Positions 1 through 6,837 are shown, counted from the first letter of the stretch. The stretch is 14,161 bases of DNA from Dietzia timorensis (GCF_020742175.1 NZ_DYXM01000264.1:1-14161), one strand, 5' to 3'. Notes: generated from the letters alone by a model not told the origin. Program-made: numbers and translations.

Positions 1-77
1 TGCGAACGGGTCATCCTCTCGAGCTCCTCGCGATCGCCGGGACGCAACATCAATGCCGGGGCAGGTCGATTCGCCAT
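1..77 (-). CDS. IS630-like transposase, N-terminal fragment cut by the left edge
   Basis: Reading leftward from ATG at 77-75 gives 25 codons open to the window edge, starting MANRPAPALMLRPGD and continuing through a charged RxELERMTR stretch. This matches the N-terminus I know from actinobacterial IS630/Tc1-mariner-like transposases, where a helix-turn-helix follows and a DDE domain comes later; both would lie outside the window. A purine-rich ATGGGGC just upstream of the ATG could serve as a weak ribosome binding site. The match is from memory of the family, and only 25 residues are visible, so neither completeness nor activity can be judged. The element's outer end would lie upstream of the start, somewhere in 80-200. 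Confidence 0.65.
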   Translation of the reverse strand, partial: MANRPAPALMLRPGDREELERMTRS

Positions 78-424
78 GCCCCATGATTTCACAAACCCAA
101 CCGTAAAACTACTTCACACGCGCGACACTAGAAACGGTCCTGTGCACGCCCGAAATCGACACTCTCGACGGTGTCTGGGCATTTGGGCGTTGTCTAGCGT
201 GGCGGATGGGGAAACAGGGGCTGCAGAGGCGCGATGCCAGGTCGATAGCGGATTACACACCAACCCGAAGGGACACACACCAACTTGAGGGTCGGAAAAC
301 CCGGTGATTTCGGCGAATTTATAGCCCGGAGAGTGGTGTGTAGACCCTCCGGTTGGTGTGTATCGCCGAACCAGGCGACATCCGAGACCCAGGACGCGGA
401 ATCCGGCACGCGGGCAGGCACTCG
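78..424. other. Non-coding stretch between IS-like gene and TRIC gene
   Basis: No convincing gene is present. The short open frames on both strands here (76-288 plus, 194-421 minus) have no recognisable domain, and the minus-strand one owes its repeated VCVPSGWCV-like residues to the DNA repeat at 255-361. Structure seen: a small hairpin with arms GACAC/GTGTC around 154-171 nested inside CGCCC/GGGCG, and the inverted repeat listed separately. The stretch is more AT-rich than its surroundings around 85-135, as expected for an insertion-sequence end or promoter. Confidence 0.6.
255..361. repeat. 20-bp-periodic motif in two tandem, mutually inverted pairs
   Basis: The decamer ACACACCAAC occurs at 255-264 and again 20 bp later at 275-284. 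Its reverse complement occurs at 352-361, with a degenerate inverted copy about 19 bp before it near 333-342. The best arms are 275-293 and 343-361, which match at 17 of 19 positions in inverted orientation (ACACACCAAC-NN-GAGGGTC) around a 49-nt loop. The unit therefore reads roughly ACACACCAACnnGAGGGTCn. Origin and function are unknown. It could be a dispersed intergenic repeat, a non-autonomous mobile element end, or a structured RNA. Confidence 0.75.
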
Positions 425-1069
425 CTAGTCGGCCCCGGAAATCGAATCACGCCACGGAACCCCGGGCGCAGAAATCTTAAACCGCCACGCTACGAGGCGG
501 ATGGTGATCGCCGCGATCACCCCCACCGTCGCCGGGATCAAGTCGTCGAAGCCTAATTCCTCGCACACCACCACGATCAATGCGCCGACCAGCGCGGACG
601 TCGCGTAGAGATCCTGGTAGAGGATCGACGGGATGCGGCTGAGCAGGATGTCCCGGACGGTCCCGCCGCCCACCGCGGTGAGCATGCCGAGCAGCACGGC
701 CCCCACGGGCGAAGCGCCGAACGCGAGCGCAGTTCCCGCACCGGAAACCGCGAAGAATCCGAGGCCGAGGGCGTCGAACACGACGATCGCCGGCTCGAGG
801 CGGGCGAGCCACCGCGCGGCGAAGAAGGTGATCAGCGCACCGAGGAGGGCGGCGGCGGGGTAGCGCCAGTCGGACACCGCATTGACCGGCGTCGCGCCGA
901 GGATCGCGTCGCGCATGGCGCCGCCGCCCATCGCCGTCACCGAGCCCAGGACGAGGACGCCGACGAGATCCAGGCGCGTGTAGCGGATCGCGGACAATGC
1001 GCCGTACACGGCGAAAGCGATGGTGCCCGCCAGGTCGAGCAGCAGGACGAGCAGCTCAGAGGACACCAT
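425..1069 (-). CDS. TRIC/UPF0126 family membrane protein (YicG/YadS-like)
   Basis: A 214-residue, very hydrophobic protein with about seven predicted membrane segments arranged as two related halves. Each half has the family's glycine-rich signature: TAMGGGAMRDAILG near residues 45-58 and TAVGGGTVRDILLSRIP near 131-147. These kinked GGG helices line the pore in prokaryotic TRIC-type trimeric cation channels (UPF0126), so it probably carries K+ or other monovalent cations, or small metabolites, across the cytoplasmic membrane. Length is normal for the family. The ATG at 1069 starts directly with the first membrane helix. It lies only 12 bp downstream of the yajQ stop on the same strand, so the two are probably co-transcribed. 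The physiological substrate cannot be read from the sequence. Confidence 0.9.
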   Translation of the reverse strand: MVSSELLVLLLDLAGTIAFAVYGALSAIRYTRLDLVGVLVLGSVTAMGGGAMRDAILGATPVNAVSDWRYPAAALLGALITFFAARWLARLEPAIVVFDALGLGFFAVSGAGTALAFGASPVGAVLLGMLTAVGGGTVRDILLSRIPSILYQDLYATSALVGALIVVVCEELGFDDLIPATVGVIAAITIRLVAWRFKISAPGVPWRDSISGAD

Positions 1070-1081
1070 GGTCGCGCTCGG

Positions 1082-1576
1082 TTAGCGGTAGTTCTGGAAC
1101 TGCAGCGCGACGTCGAGGTCGGCGCCCTTGAGGAGAGAGATCACTGCCTGCAGGTCGTCGCGCGACTTCGAGGACACGCGCACCTCCTCGCCCTGGATCG
1201 TCGGCTTCACGCCCTTCGGGCCTTCGTCGCGGATGAGTTTGGTGATTTTCTTCGCCTGCTCCTTGTCGATGCCCTTTTTCAGCGACCCGACGAGGCGGTA
1301 GCCCTTGCCCGAGGACATCGGCTCGCCGAAGTCGACGGTTTTCATCGAGATACCGCGGCGCACGAGCTTCTCGATGAATACGTCCTTCGCTGCCTGCGTG
1401 CGCTCCTCGGCGTTCGCGTAGATCTCGACGACCTCTTCGCCCTTCCACTCGATGGACGTGTCGGTGCCGCGGAAGTCGTAGCGGTTGCCGATTTCCTTCG
1501 CCGCCTGGTTCACCGCGTTGTCGACCTCCTGCCGGTCGTACTCGCTGACCACATCGAACGAGGATTCCGAAGCCAT
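1082..1576 (-). CDS. yajQ: YajQ (UPF0234/DUF520) nucleotide-binding protein
   Basis: A 164-residue cytoplasmic protein that matches YajQ along its full length. It begins MASESSFDVVSEYDRQEVDNA, has the conserved NRYDFRGTD core (about residues 32-40), and ends ALQFQNYR. YajQ proteins have two RNP-like ferredoxin folds. They bind nucleic acid or nucleotides, and in Xanthomonas the homologue is a cyclic-di-GMP effector; the role in actinomycetes is not settled. The open frame extends far upstream, but the start is fixed at ATG 1576 by a good AGGAGT ribosome binding site 5 nt upstream and by family length (about 163). It is the first gene of a two-gene unit with the TRIC gene. Confidence 0.95.
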   Translation of the reverse strand: MASESSFDVVSEYDRQEVDNAVNQAAKEIGNRYDFRGTDTSIEWKGEEVVEIYANAEERTQAAKDVFIEKLVRRGISMKTVDFGEPMSSGKGYRLVGSLKKGIDKEQAKKITKLIRDEGPKGVKPTIQGEEVRVSSKSRDDLQAVISLLKGADLDVALQFQNYR

Positions 1577-1775
1577 TGCTGTACTCCTAACGTGTCGCCT
1601 CGGCGCCCGAAAGCGCCCGGTTGCATTACCGCCAGGGTAGCCGCGGGCTTCGCCCATCCGCGGCACAAGCTCGCTTGTTGACGTCGGACGTACCGCGATT
1701 TTCCATCTACGCGGCGCGCTTGGTACTGTATCCCTCGCGCCTAACGGCGGACCCCAGGGTTCCGAAACGGCGCAC
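1577..1775. promoter_or_regulatory. Divergent control region between yajQ and tRNA-Tyr
   Basis: This 199-bp gap must hold promoters for yajQ (leftward) and tRNA-Tyr (rightward). Seen in it are a hairpin GGCGC/GCGCC at 1602-1617 in the yajQ leader, a strong inverted repeat GCCGCGG/CCGCGGC at 1640-1664, and a palindrome ACAAGC-TC-GCTTGT at 1665-1678. The palindrome abuts a TTGACG box at 1678-1683. No convincing -10 lies at the right distance from that box, so exact promoters are not assigned. No gene is seen here. Confidence 0.4.
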
Positions 1776-1860
1776 GCCAGATTGCCCGAGCGGCCAAAGG
1801 GAGCGGATTGTAAATCCGTCGGCATTGCCTTCCAAGGTTCGAATCCTTGATCTGGCACCA
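1776..1860 (+). tRNA. tRNA-Tyr (anticodon GUA)
   Basis: A complete class II tRNA. Acceptor arms are GCCAGAT (1776-1782) and ATCTGGC (1850-1856), with discriminator A at 1857 and an encoded CCA at 1858-1860. The anticodon stem GCGGA/TCCGT closes the loop TTGTAAA, with anticodon GTA at 1810-1812. A long variable arm at 1820-1832 forms a GGC/GCC stem, as expected for bacterial tRNA-Tyr. The T arm is CAAGG-TTCGAAT-CCTTG. It reads UAC/UAU codons. Confidence 0.97.
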
Positions 1861-1869
1861 CAAGATGAG

Positions 1870-1900
1870 CCCAGCCACACAATCGTGCCGGCTGGGTTTT
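1870..1900 (+). terminator. Intrinsic terminator after tRNA-Tyr
   Basis: The stem CCCAGCC (1870-1876) pairs with GGCTGGG (1890-1896), with a secondary CAC/GTG pairing inside the 13-nt loop, and is followed directly by TTTT at 1897-1900. It sits 9 nt after the tRNA CCA end, so it should end the tRNA-Tyr transcript before crtB. Confidence 0.85.
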
Positions 1901-1970
1901 CTCGTTCTCCGGTAGCGACCACCCTGCGGATGGGCGGTGGTGCCACGCGTTGCCTCGGGAGCCTGCAACA

Positions 1971-2900
1971 ATGGCAGGCGTGACGACACCACACGAGGCC
2001 AACCTCGCGCGATTCACCGCCGCGGCGCGGCGCTGCTCCTGGCAGCTGCTCGCCGCGTACTCGTCCTCGTTCACCCTCGCCAGCAGGCTGTTCGCCCCGA
2101 GGACTCGCCAGCACGTCGCCGCGATCTACGCGCTCGTGCGCGTCGCCGACGAAATCGTCGACGGCACCTTCGCCCCGCCTCCCACCGGTACGGCAACACC
2201 CGCCGACAACCAGGACCGCGATGCCGAGCGCCGGAATGCGGAGCAACTCACCGCGCTCCTATCCGGCTACCGCGACGAGGTCTACGCCGCTATCGGCCGC
2301 GGGTTCTCCACCGACCCGGTAGTCCACTCCTTCGTCGCCACCGCGAACGAGTACGGCATCGGCGCCGAGCTCATCGACCCGTTTTTCGCGTCGATGAACA
2401 TGGACATCACCCGCACCGAATACACGCGTGAACAGCTGGCCGAATACATCCACGGCTCGGCCGAGGTGATCGGGGAGATGTGCATGCGTGTGTTCGCCGG
2501 CGGGGCACTGGCCGGAGACGCCGAGGCTGCGGCGTCCGCCCGATCGCTCGGCGCCGGATTCCAGAAGGTCAACTTCCTGCGCGACATCCGCGAAGACACG
2601 ACCGAGCTCGGCCGCAACTACTTTCCCGGCCGCGATCCGGGCGCGCTAACCGCGGCCGACATCGCCGAGCTCTGCGACGAGATGGACGCCGATTTCGCCC
2701 ATGCCCGAGAAGGCATCGCGCGCATTCCCGGCCGTGACCGGGCCGCGGTCCTCGCGGCGCACGACCTCTTCGCCGAGCTGTCGCGCAGGCTGCGCGCCGC
2801 GGGACCGGAACGCATCGCCGCCGGTCGTGTGAGTATTCCGAACAGGCAGAAGGCGATCATCGTCGCTCGGGCGGTGCGAACCTCCGCCGTCATGGGCTAA
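1971..2900 (+). CDS. crtB: Phytoene synthase (CrtB)
   Basis: A 309-residue enzyme of the phytoene/squalene synthase family that condenses two GGPP molecules head-to-head into 15-cis-phytoene, the first committed carotenoid step. Both Mg2+/diphosphate-binding aspartate motifs are present: DEIVD at residues 60-64 (in YALVRVADEIVDG) and DIRED at 205-209 (in NFLRDIREDTTELGRNYFPG). The SSSFTLASRLF stretch near 31-41 is also typical. Length is normal. I chose ATG 1971 because a GGGAG element lies 9 nt upstream. A TTG at 1950 (seven residues longer) and a GTG at 1980 are alternatives. The partner crtI is on the same strand 1.75 kb downstream, separated by an antisense gene. No GGPP synthase gene is in the window. 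Confidence 0.95.
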   Translation: MAGVTTPHEANLARFTAAARRCSWQLLAAYSSSFTLASRLFAPRTRQHVAAIYALVRVADEIVDGTFAPPPTGTATPADNQDRDAERRNAEQLTALLSGYRDEVYAAIGRGFSTDPVVHSFVATANEYGIGAELIDPFFASMNMDITRTEYTREQLAEYIHGSAEVIGEMCMRVFAGGALAGDAEAAASARSLGAGFQKVNFLRDIREDTTELGRNYFPGRDPGALTAADIAELCDEMDADFAHAREGIARIPGRDRAAVLAAHDLFAELSRRLRAAGPERIAAGRVSIPNRQKAIIVARAVRTSAVMG

Positions 2901-2911
2901 AGCGTTCCAGC

Positions 2912-2960
2912 CGGCGCCGCCGCCATGCGGCCCCAGCCCCGGCACCGCCCGGCGGCGCCG
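2912..2960. terminator. GC-rich hairpin between convergent crtB and glutamate-synthase-like gene
   Basis: Perfect 11-bp arms (2912-2922, core GGCGCCGCCG, and 2950-2960, core CGGCGGCGCC) flank a 27-nt loop. The hairpin lies 11 nt after the crtB stop and 13 nt from the stop of the facing gene. No U-tract follows on either strand. A bidirectional terminator is the simplest reading of its position. Confidence 0.5.
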
Positions 2961-2973
2961 CCACGCGACCCGC

Positions 2974-4503
2974 CTAGAAGGAATCCGCCCGCGCGTGGGC
3001 CCAGTCCGCCGCCCAGCTTTCCGGAGGGGAATCGAGCAGCTGCCCGGGGGAGAGCCATTCGTAGATCTCGGCATAGGAGCTCGATGCGATGGGCGAGAGC
3101 ACCTGGCGCAGCATCGTGGTGTCGAGCTGCGAGGGCCGTGAGGCGCCCATGGCCCCCATGATTCGCCGTGCTTCGGCGATGGTCGCCTCGTGGTAGCGGC
3201 GAACCCGTTCGCCCTTATCGACCACGTCGAGAGCGCGCTGCCTGCGAGCGCTTTGCGTGGCAACGCCCACTGGGCACTTTCCGGTGTGGCATTTCTGCGC
3301 CTGAATGCAACCGGTCGCCATCATCATCGCGCGGGCGGACATCGTGAAGTCGGCGCCTTGGATCAGGCGTCGAACGATGTCGTTGCCCTGCGCCACCTTG
3401 CCCGACGCGCCGATCGAAATCGTGTCGCGCAACCCGGAACCGGTGAGCGCATTGTGGAGGGTGATCAGCCCCTCCCGAAGCGGCATGCCGACATGATCGG
3501 TGAACTCCTGCGGCGCGGCGCCGGTACCGCCCTCGGACCCATCGACGAGAATGTAGTCGGGGCCGCTGCCGGCGTCGATAATAGCCTTGCAGATCGACAG
3601 CACCTCGCGCCGCGAGCCGAAGCAGATCTTGAACCCGACCGGCTTACCGCCCGAGAGCCGGCGGAGTTCGGCGATGAATTCCACGAGTTCGATCGGGGTC
3701 GAGAATTCCTTGTGCGCGGACGGCGACAGGCAGTCCTCGCCTTCGGGAACGCCTCGGTACCGAGCGATCTCCGCGTTCACCTTCGCCCCGGGGAGCATCC
3801 CACCCATGCCGGGCTTGGCGCCCTGCGAGATCTTGATCGTGATCGCCTTGACCTCGTCCATCTGCGCCTTTCGGCGAAACTCGTCGCGATCGAGGTGGCC
3901 ATCGGGCGTTCGGGCGGAAAAGTATCCGGTGCCCAGCTCCCACATCAGGTCGGCGCCGTATTCGAGGTGATAGTCGGTGAGCCCGCCTTCGCCGGTGTCC
4001 TGGGCGAAGCCGCCCATGGCGGCGCCCTTGTTCATCGCACGTACCGCACGCGCGGAAAGGGAGCCGAAGCTCATCGCGCTGATGTTGAGCAGCGAAATGT
4101 CGTACGGGCGGCTGCACTCCGGCCCGCCGAGGCGCACTCTCGGCTCGGGGCCGCTGGGTTCAACCGGGGCGTTCGAGTGCACGAGAAAGTTGTATCCGGG
4201 CTCTTCCAGGTCGCGCTCCGAACCGAACGCCTTCCCGATCTCCTGGCCTTTCGCCCGCGAGTAGACGACGGTGCGGGTATCGCGGTCGAAGGGGCGCCCG
4301 TCGAAGTTGCGCTCGATGAAGTACTGCTGGAGCTCCGGTCTGATCGATTCGAGCGCGTACCTCATGTGTCCTGCGACCGGGTAATTGCGCAGGATCGAAT
4401 GGGTCCGCTGGGTCAGGTCGTACGCGGTGAGCGCGCCGACTCCGACCCCGATCGATGCGAACAATCCCCGACGCGCGCCGGATCCCTTGTGGTGTGAACC
4501 CAC
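2974..4503 (-). CDS. Membrane-anchored FMN-binding glutamate synthase family protein
   Basis: About 509 residues, equivalent to the central FMN-binding domain of glutamate synthase large subunits and lacking both the glutaminase domain and the C-terminal beta-helix domain. Seen: a short hydrophobic segment near residues 14-29, then the synthase barrel with ISAMSFGSLS (141-150), DTGEGGLTDYH (169-179), KISQGAKPGMGGMLPG (224-239) and VDGSEGGTGAAP (320-331). The cysteines C399, C405 and C410 in CIQAQKCHTGKCPVG match the 3Fe-4S cluster motif. In true glutamate synthase this domain makes glutamate from 2-oxoglutarate and ammonia; the role of these stand-alone proteins is unproven. The frame is open far upstream into crtI antisense. 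I chose GTG 4503 because AAGGGG lies 9 nt upstream and it leaves a normal N-terminus; GTG 4512 is an alternative. It runs opposite to, and between, crtB and crtI. Confidence 0.88.
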   Translation of the reverse strand: MGSHHKGSGARRGLFASIGVGVGALTAYDLTQRTHSILRNYPVAGHMRYALESIRPELQQYFIERNFDGRPFDRDTRTVVYSRAKGQEIGKAFGSERDLEEPGYNFLVHSNAPVEPSGPEPRVRLGGPECSRPYDISLLNISAMSFGSLSARAVRAMNKGAAMGGFAQDTGEGGLTDYHLEYGADLMWELGTGYFSARTPDGHLDRDEFRRKAQMDEVKAITIKISQGAKPGMGGMLPGAKVNAEIARYRGVPEGEDCLSPSAHKEFSTPIELVEFIAELRRLSGGKPVGFKICFGSRREVLSICKAIIDAGSGPDYILVDGSEGGTGAAPQEFTDHVGMPLREGLITLHNALTGSGLRDTISIGASGKVAQGNDIVRRLIQGADFTMSARAMMMATGCIQAQKCHTGKCPVGVATQSARRQRALDVVDKGERVRRYHEATIAEARRIMGAMGASRPSQLDTTMLRQVLSPIASSSYAEIYEWLSPGQLLDSPPESWAADWAHARADSF

Positions 4504-4650
4504 ACCCAACACCCCCTTGGTAAAGCATGCCCACCGTGCTTCCGTCGGCAGCTGGCGGAAGATTTCCGTGTCCCAGCGTGCCACGTCGACGGAGCGGTCG
4601 TGGGCGACTGCACTAACCTCCTCAACAAGGCATTCGAGAGAGGACCACTG
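4504..4650. promoter_or_regulatory. Divergent control region between glutamate-synthase-like gene and crtI
   Basis: These 147 bp must hold the start signals of two opposite genes. Seen: an inverted repeat CTTCCG/CGGAAG (4539-4544 and 4556-4561, 11-nt spacer) that could be an operator or a hairpin, and a TAACCT box (4614-4619) that could be a -10 for crtI without a matching -35. A GAGAGGA ribosome binding site lies about 7 nt before the crtI ATG. The promoter assignment is weak. Confidence 0.35.
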
Positions 4651-6474
4651 ATGGCGAAAGCTACCGGGCATAGCGCCGAGGCAGTTCCTGCGGACTCGCA
4701 GGGCCGCCCAGAAGGGGCGCGCACGGTCGTCGTCATCGGCGGCGGGGTGTCGGGGCTCGCCACCGCTGCGCTGCTCGCGCGCCGCGGGCATTCGGTCACT
4801 CTCGTGGAAAAGAATCCGGTCCTCGGCGGGCGGGCCGGCTCGCTCGAATCCGGCGGTTTCCGCTGGGACACCGGCCCGTCCTGGTATCTCATGCCGGAGG
4901 TGTTCGCCCAGTTTTATGCCCTTTTGGGGATGACGCCGGAGCACGAACTCGACCTGGCCCGCCTCGATCCCGCCTACGCGGTCTGGGATGGCGAGCGCGG
5001 CGGCACCGAGTCGATCGAGGTGCGCTCCGGGCGCGCGCATGTGCGCGCACTCTTCGAATCCCTCGAGCCCGGGTCCGGCGCCACCTTCGACGACTACCTC
5101 GATTCCGCCGGCCACACGTATGCGCTCGCGCTGCGCCGCTTCCTCTACAACAGTTTCGGCGCCCGCGGACTCGCCTCGGCTTTCGCCCGCCGCGACGTGC
5201 TCGCCGTAGCCCCGCGCCTCGTGCCGCTGCTGCTGCGCAGCCTCCACTCCTTCGTTTCCGGGAGTTTCCGCAATCCCACGATCCGCAAGATCCTCGACTA
5301 CCCGGCCGTGTTCCTCGGCTCCTCGCCGTATCGCACCCCGGCGCTGTACCACCTGATGAGTCATCTCGATCTCGACGACGGTGTGTACTACCCCCGCGGA
5401 GGTTTCACCACATTCGTAGAGTCGCTGCGGCGCGCGGCGGAGCGTGAAGGAGTCACAATCCTCACCGACACCGAGGCGCTGGAGATCAAGACCCGCGCAA
5501 GCCGCTCGGTCGGGGTGTACTCCTCTCGCAGGCCGTCGAAAGTCTCCAACTGGCTACGTCAGAACGTGCCGTACCTGCAGACGAAGGGGCCGATGCTCGC
5601 CGGTGCGTTCACCCGCGCCACGGGATACGGCCCACGCGAGTACGTCGCCACGGGCGTGCGGATCCGCAGGGCGGGGGAGCCGAACCCGCGGGTGCTGCAC
5701 GCGGACGCCGTCATCGGTGCGCACGATATCCAGCACCTGGAGGAGCGCCTCCTCAAAGAGGACCGGCGCACGTACCCACAGAGCTACTGGGACAAGAAGA
5801 TCCCCGGTCCGGGTGCGCTGGTGCTCATGCTCGGGGTGCGCGGGGAATTGCCGCAGCTGCGCCACCACAATCTGCTGTTCGCGAGCGACTGGAAGGGCGG
5901 TTTCGAGGCGATCTTCGGCGCGGCACCGCACATCCCGGATCCCGCGTCGCTTTACATTTGTAAACCCTCGGCCACCGATTCCTCGGTAGCCCCGAAAGGG
6001 TACGAGAACCTGTTCGTACTCGTGCCCGTTCCGGCGGACGTCGATGATGCCGGTGGGCACGTGCAGGACCCGGGCGCGCTCGGTTACGGGGACGGAGATC
6101 CCGAGGACCGTGCGGATCCCGCGCAGGCGGCGGCAGATCGCGTGATAGCCCAGATCGCGCAGTGGACCGGGGTTCCCGATCTCGCCGAGCGGATCGTCGA
6201 GCGGCATGTGCGCACCCCGGCCGATTTCGCCGAAGACGTGTACGCCTGGCGCGGCACCGCTCTCGGGCAGGCGCACACGCTGGCCCAGAGTGCGATGTTC
6301 CGGACGAAGAACTCCTCGCGCCGTGTCGAGGGGGTGTATTACGCGGGGTCATCGACGCTGCCGGGAATCGGGGTGCCGATGTGCCTGATCTCCGCGGAGC
6401 TCGCGGTGCACGCGGTGGAGGGTACGCGGGCCGAGGGGCCGATGAAGCCGCGGGATCGGTACGGAAGGCGCTGA
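4651..6474 (+). CDS. crtI: Phytoene desaturase (CrtI type)
   Basis: A 607-residue FAD-dependent desaturase that introduces double bonds into phytoene to give lycopene or a related polyene at the membrane. The N-terminal dinucleotide fold reads VVVIGGGVSGLATAALLARRGHSV (residues 26-49), with the ribose-binding E53 and the GGRAGS motif at 59-64. It has the WDTGPSWYLMP segment at 72-82. The C-terminal bacterial-type desaturase signature YYAGSSTLPGIGVPMCLIS spans 563-581. ATG 4651 was chosen because GAGAGGA precedes it; a GTG at 4600 is possible. It is longer than the 490-550 residues usual for CrtI. Extra sequence seems to lie near 281-330 (basic and aromatic, between EALEIK and YVATGVRI) and near 465-492 (acidic, Gly/Asp-rich). 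It works with CrtB, and the step count and final product cannot be told from sequence. Confidence 0.93.
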   Translation: MAKATGHSAEAVPADSQGRPEGARTVVVIGGGVSGLATAALLARRGHSVTLVEKNPVLGGRAGSLESGGFRWDTGPSWYLMPEVFAQFYALLGMTPEHELDLARLDPAYAVWDGERGGTESIEVRSGRAHVRALFESLEPGSGATFDDYLDSAGHTYALALRRFLYNSFGARGLASAFARRDVLAVAPRLVPLLLRSLHSFVSGSFRNPTIRKILDYPAVFLGSSPYRTPALYHLMSHLDLDDGVYYPRGGFTTFVESLRRAAEREGVTILTDTEALEIKTRASRSVGVYSSRRPSKVSNWLRQNVPYLQTKGPMLAGAFTRATGYGPREYVATGVRIRRAGEPNPRVLHADAVIGAHDIQHLEERLLKEDRRTYPQSYWDKKIPGPGALVLMLGVRGELPQLRHHNLLFASDWKGGFEAIFGAAPHIPDPASLYICKPSATDSSVAPKGYENLFVLVPVPADVDDAGGHVQDPGALGYGDGDPEDRADPAQAAADRVIAQIAQWTGVPDLAERIVERHVRTPADFAEDVYAWRGTALGQAHTLAQSAMFRTKNSSRRVEGVYYAGSSTLPGIGVPMCLISAELAVHAVEGTRAEGPMKPRDRYGRR

Positions 6475-6555
6475 TCCAACGCGCCGGGGCGGCTGCGCCC
6501 TCCGCCGTCATAGGTGGGGGTGGGAGATCCGGCGAAAACGGTGCACGCAGGGGAT

Positions 6556-6585
6556 TTGGAAGATATCCGCGCGGCAATGTAATCT
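6556..6585 (+). promoter_or_regulatory. Putative promoter of the tRNA-Thr/tRNA-Met unit
   Basis: A TTGGAA box (6556-6561) and a TAATCT box (6580-6585, preceded by TG) are 18 nt apart. A start near 6592 would give a leader of about 38 nt before tRNA-Thr. The leader contains a near-perfect hairpin at 6601-6620 (GCGGGGC/GCCGCGC, one mismatch). The rest of the 155-bp gap after crtI shows nothing else. Confidence 0.5.
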
Positions 6586-6629
6586 ACTTTAGGCCTTAAC
6601 GCGGGGCAGCAATGCCGCGCGTTGGACCG

Positions 6630-6702
6630 GCCCCCTTAGCTCAGTCGGCAGAGCGTTTCCATGGTAAGGAAAAGGTCGACGGTTCGATTCCGTCAGGGGG
6701 CT
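6630..6702 (+). tRNA. tRNA-Thr (anticodon GGU)
   Basis: A complete 73-nt tRNA. Acceptor arms are GCCCCCT (6630-6636) and AGGGGGC (6695-6701), with discriminator T at 6702. The anticodon stem TTTCC/GGAAA closes the loop ATGGTAA, giving anticodon GGT. The T arm is GACGG-TTCGATT-CCGTC. The 3' CCA is not encoded (TCGC follows). It reads ACC/ACU. It is followed after 63 nt by tRNA-Met on the same strand. A GC palindrome in between (CGCGCC-AA-GGCGCG, 6737-6750) may be a processing hairpin. Confidence 0.96.
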
Positions 6703-6765
6703 CGCACTCTTCTTCGTCGCTTTCGCGGCAGCGACTCGCGCCAAGGCGCGGCGGGGTAAGGGCAC

Positions 6766-6837
6766 GGCGGTGTAGCTCAGTGGTAGAGCAAACGACTCAT
6801 AATCGTTGTGTCGCCGGTTCGAACCCGGCCATCGCTA
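6766..6837 (+). tRNA. tRNA-Met (anticodon CAU, elongator type)
   Basis: A complete 72-nt tRNA. The acceptor GGCGGTG (6766-6772) pairs with CATCGCT (6830-6836) including two G-U pairs, and the discriminator is A at 6837. The anticodon loop CTCATAA carries CAT at 6798-6800, closed by ACGA/TCGT. The T arm is GCCGG-TTCGAAC-CCGGC. No CCA is encoded. The fully paired first acceptor position (G-U) and the lack of three G-C pairs at the base of the anticodon stem argue against an initiator tRNA. Confidence 0.93.

Noticed and set aside
76..421. Small open frames on both strands (70 and 75 residues) near the left edge
   Set aside because: No ribosome binding site, no recognisable domain, and their repetitive residues come from the DNA repeat at 255-361.
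1577..2074. N-terminal extension of the yajQ frame up to 2074
   Set aside because: It would run across tRNA-Tyr and its promoter; the family length and AGGAGT site place the start at 1576.
3190..4497. Long plus-strand frame of 435 residues inside the glutamate-synthase-like gene
   Set aside because: It is the mirror of a well-supported coding strand in GC-rich DNA; its translation shows no domain.
4504..5364. N-terminal extension of the glutamate-synthase-like frame to 5364
   Set aside because: It is antisense to crtI, lacks any domain, and the homologous protein begins at the hydrophobic segment near 4460-4500.
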